Below the pieces are notes generated by a model, which was not told where the DNA came from, ran no database searches, and saw only the letters and a list, made by a program, of their open reading frames with translations. Made by a program: the position numbers and the translations under genes. This document shows, piece by piece, positions 15,965 to 18,816 of a stretch of DNA of 18,816 nucleotides (position 1 is the stretch's first letter; every line of letters starts with the position of its first letter). This DNA is from Phyllobacteriaceae bacterium UBA1059 (GTDB taxonomy: Bacteria; Pseudomonadota; Alphaproteobacteria; Rhizobiales; Rhizobiaceae): positions 2,862 to 21,677 of the forward strand of contig DCDI01000254.1 of assembly GCA_002316345.1 (NCBI GenBank). Direction: 5' to 3'.

Positions 15965-18151
15965 TCAGAGCTTGCCGAGGCGCAGGAACTGCGTTTCGCC
16001 CGATGAATCGTCCACGCCGTCATTGTCGGTGACGGCGAAAGCTTCGCCATCAACGTCGATCGTGAAGCCTTCGATCTTGTCGAGCACATAGCCCTTCGGG
16101 GCCTGCAACTCGGGGAGGAAGTCGTGCAGCTCGGTCTTCTTCACCAGCGGCAGGTCCTGGCCGAGCGGAGCGGGCTTCATGTCGGCCAGAGCGACCGAAT
16201 ACAGCTTCTTCAGCTTGGCGGCGGCGCCGAGCAGGTTGTCGCGCTCGATCAGGATGACGCGATCGCCAACAGCGGTGATCTCCGACAGACCGACCCAGCC
16301 GGCACCCTTCGGATCGAGCTTGTAGCGCACCGCGCCCCATTCCTTCGATGCCGGCTTGTAGGCGAACAGCTTGACCTCGTCTTCGGCATCGCCCTTCCAC
16401 GGCCGCTGCTGCGCCAGCCAGATCAACTGGTCGTCGCCTTCGCCGGTCACGGTCACGCCTTCGAAGCCCGACGATGTGGCGGTTGCGGCAATATCTGCTG
16501 GGAGCTCCATTTCTTGGACAATCGCGCCCTTGGCATCGACATGAAGCAGCAGGTTCTTGCGCTCCTTCGTGTTGCCTTCAGACGCCAGCCAGAAGCCACC
16601 TTCCTTGGCGATGGCGACGCCTTCGAGGTCGAGATCGGCGGCCGGCTTCCCATCGCGCGTCACGGTGAGTTCGGCGGTGATGCGGGCCGGCTTTTGGGTC
16701 GCGTCGATCGTGAGGATGCGCGGAGCAGTACCGTAAGCGCTGTCGGTCACGGCATAAAGCTGGCCGGGCTTCGTCGCATCGGCAGCAAGGCCGGACAGAG
16801 CGCCCCAGGCGATCGGCAGGCCGTTCGCGCCCTTTTCGGAGCGGATGGTCGGATAAGCGGGAGCCTGACGATCGGCGCGCTCATAGATCACGACCTGGCC
16901 GCCGATGCCGCCTTCTTCGGTGACATCGGTTTCGGTCGCGGCCACGAACAGGTTGCGCTGGGGGATCGCGAGCAGGCCTTCCGGTCCGATGCCGCCGGGC
17001 AATACCTGAAGGAGTTCCGGCGTGTTGCCGTTGTCGCGATAAACGGCGATCACCGAGGCGCGTTCGGAGCCGATGAAGAGTAGTTCTTCCTCGCCGTACT
17101 TGGCCGCGGCGACGCCTTCGATCTCGATGCCCTTCTTGTTGCGCTTTTCCGGATAATGGCCGAGCGCAACGAGTTCGTGCTCGAGCGTGTTGCCAGCGTC
17201 AAAGGCAACCGTGCCATCGTGGTTGAAGATGGTGAAGCCGCGCGTGCCGCCCTTCCAGTCGCCTTCATTGGCGGTAATCAGGCGGTCATTGCCGATCCAG
17301 GCAATGCCGTCCGGCTCGCGCGGAACGTCCTTCACCGAGCCGGACAGGTCGATGACGCCGTCCTTCTTAGTGTCGATATGATCGAGGCTCACCGTGCCGG
17401 CATCGAAGTGGCTCAACAACTTGCCGGTGTTGCCGTCGATGATGAGAACCGCGTTGTTTTCCTGCAGGGTCAGCGCGATCTCGCCTCGATCGTTGATATC
17501 GACGAATTCCGGCTCGGGATCTTCCGGAACGACGATGCCGTTCAAGCCCGTGAGGCCGATTTCCTTGATCGCGGCGCAGTCGAGCGAGTCGCCGAGCTTA
17601 ACCGTCACCAGGCTGCCGGCCGGCAGCTGCGGCAGGGCGCCGTCATTGGTCTCCTCATCACGCTGGTTTTCCATGGCGATGGCCAGGAACTCGCCCTTGG
17701 CAGAAGCGGCAACCGAGTTCGGCTGGCCGGGGAGCTCACATTCCTTCGCGGCCTTCTTGGCGGCGATGTCCACGGCCACCAGCTTGCCGGCGGGCTTGGT
17801 GAAGTCTTCGGTCTGGTCGACCGCGACATAGGCCGTGCCGCCAACGATCTTGACCGAAGTCGGTTCGCCGCCAACGGCAACCGTGCCCATTGGCTTGGGG
17901 TTGGCGGGATCGGTCAGGTCGATGATGCCGACCTGCTTGCCGGGCGCATCGGTGTAAACCAGCGTCATGCCGTCTTCGCTGGCCGAAATGATCTCGGCAA
18001 CCGCTTCCTTCACGCCCTTGCCGCCCTCGGGAAGATTGTCGCGTACCATCATTGTGGCGATGCGGTCGAAGAAGGGCTCGGCGCCGGCCGAAAGGCTGGT
18101 AGCGAGAAGCAGCGAGGCTGCGAGCGGTGCGAGACTGGTTTTGCGCGGCAT
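15965..18151 (-). CDS. Secreted esterase-like phytase-domain protein with N-terminal beta-propeller
   Basis: 728 residues. A Sec signal peptide, MPRKTSLAPLAASLLLATSL then SAGA/EP (cleavage after about residue 24), directs it to the periplasm or outside. Residues about 30-440 are beta-propeller-like, with repeats such as GIIDLTDPANP, FVDINDRGEIALTLQENNAV and LITANEGDWKGG, resembling choice-of-anchor I proteins. Residues about 445-725 match my recollection of the esterase-like phytase domain (PF13449): GALSGLAAD, LYAVTDSAYG, DLEGVAIAKEGGFWLASEGN, SGFEGVTV and a terminal LDKIEGFTIDVDGEAFAVTDNDGVDDS with acidic, probably calcium-binding residues. Phosphate-ester hydrolysis is possible but not proven. 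ATG 18151 is chosen because the signal peptide starts there; an in-frame TTG lies at 18175. A candidate Pho box lies upstream. It converges on the TetR gene across 48 bases with no evident hairpin. Confidence 0.82.
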   Translation of the reverse strand: MPRKTSLAPLAASLLLATSLSAGAEPFFDRIATMMVRDNLPEGGKGVKEAVAEIISASEDGMTLVYTDAPGKQVGIIDLTDPANPKPMGTVAVGGEPTSVKIVGGTAYVAVDQTEDFTKPAGKLVAVDIAAKKAAKECELPGQPNSVAASAKGEFLAIAMENQRDEETNDGALPQLPAGSLVTVKLGDSLDCAAIKEIGLTGLNGIVVPEDPEPEFVDINDRGEIALTLQENNAVLIIDGNTGKLLSHFDAGTVSLDHIDTKKDGVIDLSGSVKDVPREPDGIAWIGNDRLITANEGDWKGGTRGFTIFNHDGTVAFDAGNTLEHELVALGHYPEKRNKKGIEIEGVAAAKYGEEELLFIGSERASVIAVYRDNGNTPELLQVLPGGIGPEGLLAIPQRNLFVAATETDVTEEGGIGGQVVIYERADRQAPAYPTIRSEKGANGLPIAWGALSGLAADATKPGQLYAVTDSAYGTAPRILTIDATQKPARITAELTVTRDGKPAADLDLEGVAIAKEGGFWLASEGNTKERKNLLLHVDAKGAIVQEMELPADIAATATSSGFEGVTVTGEGDDQLIWLAQQRPWKGDAEDEVKLFAYKPASKEWGAVRYKLDPKGAGWVGLSEITAVGDRVILIERDNLLGAAAKLKKLYSVALADMKPAPLGQDLPLVKKTELHDFLPELQAPKGYVLDKIEGFTIDVDGEAFAVTDNDGVDDSSGETQFLRLGKL

Positions 18152-18181
18152 GAGGGAACCCCGATGATAAGACAATGGGGG

Positions 18182-18216
18182 CTCATAAGAGGCTTGTCAT
18201 GACGCGCGGATGACAG
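18182..18216 (-). promoter_or_regulatory. Candidate Pho box and -10 upstream of the phytase-domain gene
   Basis: On the minus strand CTGTCAT (18216-18210) and GCGTCAT (18205-18199) form a seven-base direct repeat with a four-base spacer, the PhoB box layout. The first half is a perfect match to CTGTCAT and the second matches 5 of 7; the spacer CCGC is GC rich, unlike the usual AT spacer. A -10-like TATGAG (18187-18182) follows after 11 bases, the spacing of PhoB-activated promoters. An overlapping dyad, TGTCAT-N9-ATGACA, spans 18195-18215. Confidence 0.42.
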
Positions 18217-18300
18217 GGCGCTTAGAACGGCGAGGCTATGCCCATCTTGCTTTCGCTGTCCCGCTTCTTCTTAATTGAGGATCTCGGAGGAGAAACACCC

Positions 18301-18816
18301 ATGTCGGAACGCGGCGCCATCGCATCGCAGATCTTTCGCCGGGCGCATGGACGCAAACGGTTCATCGCAGCCATTGCCGGGCCACCCGGTTCGGGCAAGT
18401 CGACGCTGGCGGCCGAACTGGTCACGTTGCTGCCCCCCGGAGAAGCGGTGGTCGTGCCGATGGACGGTTTCCATTACGACGACACGGTGCTGGAGAAACG
18501 TGGCTTGCGATCGCGCAAGGGCGCGCCGGAAACCTTCGACTTCGGCGGCTTTCAGGCTCTGTTGAAGCGCATCCGCGCCCATGACGAAGCCGAGATCGCC
18601 ATCCCCGTCTTCGACCGCTCGATGGAGTTGTCGCGCGCTGGCGCTGACATCATCAGCGCCGACACACGCTTCATTCTGGTTGAAGGCAACTACCTGCTGC
18701 TCGACGAAGAACCGTGGTCGGCGCTAGGCACGCTGTTCGACTTCACGATGATGCTGGATGTGCCGGTGGATGTGCTGGAAGCCCGTCTCGTCGAACGCTG
18801 GCGCATTCACGGCAAG
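18301..18816 (+). CDS. P-loop nucleoside/sugar kinase-like protein (3' end outside window)
   Basis: 172 residues are visible and the frame is open to the window end, so the C-terminus is missing; related proteins are about 200-215 residues. Walker A is AGPPGSGKST (26-35), followed by PMDGFHYDD (about 53-61), the substrate-binding block seen in pantothenate-kinase/uridine-kinase-like proteins. Then come an IPVFDRS segment, ILVEGNYLLLDEEPW (the Walker B-like strand) and ARLVERWRIHGK, the start of the lid arginines. This resembles the fructose-operon kinase FrcK and other phosphoribulokinase/uridine-kinase-family kinases in Rhizobiales; the substrate is not determined. ATG 18301 has a strong GGAGGAG ribosome site (18285-18291). 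It is divergent from the phytase-domain gene, with 149 bases between starts. Confidence 0.82.
   Translation, partial: MSERGAIASQIFRRAHGRKRFIAAIAGPPGSGKSTLAAELVTLLPPGEAVVVPMDGFHYDDTVLEKRGLRSRKGAPETFDFGGFQALLKRIRAHDEAEIAIPVFDRSMELSRAGADIISADTRFILVEGNYLLLDEEPWSALGTLFDFTMMLDVPVDVLEARLVERWRIHGK

Noticed and set aside
17156..18202. 348-codon plus-strand frame opposite the phytase-domain gene
   Set aside because: Antisense shadow; the minus-strand protein has a signal peptide and clear domain motifs throughout.

Overview
The window looks like chromosomal DNA from an alphaproteobacterium, most likely Hyphomicrobiales (Rhizobiales). The evidence is high GC content, many GTG/TTG starts, dense 1- to 4-base gene overlaps, a GGAAC-N16-CGTT promoter of the alphaproteobacterial EcfG general-stress type, and protein families common in that order. 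No tRNA, rRNA, CRISPR array, insertion sequence or phage gene was seen. The assignment rests on reading the sequence and on recall of families, without database searches.

Positions 1-14118 form a glycan or glycoconjugate locus of 14 genes in three transcription units. Unit A (rightward, 1-2656) holds the 3' end of inositol-3-phosphate synthase, a histidine-phosphatase-fold enzyme, a SAM methyltransferase of the Rta_06860/TIGR04290 type, and a glycoside hydrolase whose TIM-barrel elements appear in circularly permuted order. A bidirectional terminator separates it from unit B (leftward, 6089-2705): UDP-glucose 6-dehydrogenase, a zinc-type MDR dehydrogenase and a Gfo/Idh/MocA oxidoreductase. 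Unit C (rightward, 6416-14118) starts divergently from unit B. It encodes two extended-SDR nucleotide-sugar epimerases, a GT4-type glycosyltransferase, three tandem CgeB-like glycosyltransferases and a UDP-glucuronate decarboxylase (UDP-xylose synthase).

Together, Ugd and Uxs would convert UDP-glucose to UDP-glucuronate and UDP-xylose, the epimerases would diversify the sugar donors, and four glycosyltransferases would assemble an oligosaccharide. The methyltransferase, hydrolase and two dehydrogenases could tailor it or its acceptor. Ino1 suggests that inositol may be the acceptor or a precursor. No flippase, polymerase, ABC exporter or priming transferase lies in the window, so the product may be small and soluble, or its export genes may lie outside. 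The product itself is unknown.

From 14119 onward is an ordinary stress and housekeeping region: a Pmp3/YqaE small membrane protein, a Tat-exported Fe/Mn superoxide dismutase with a good EcfG-type promoter and a terminator, a divergent TetR-family regulator, a large secreted phytase-domain beta-propeller protein with a candidate Pho box, and the 5' part of a P-loop kinase cut by the window end. The most notable observations are the permuted glycoside hydrolase, the combination of Ino1 with nucleotide-sugar and glycosyltransferase genes, and the two promoter candidates.
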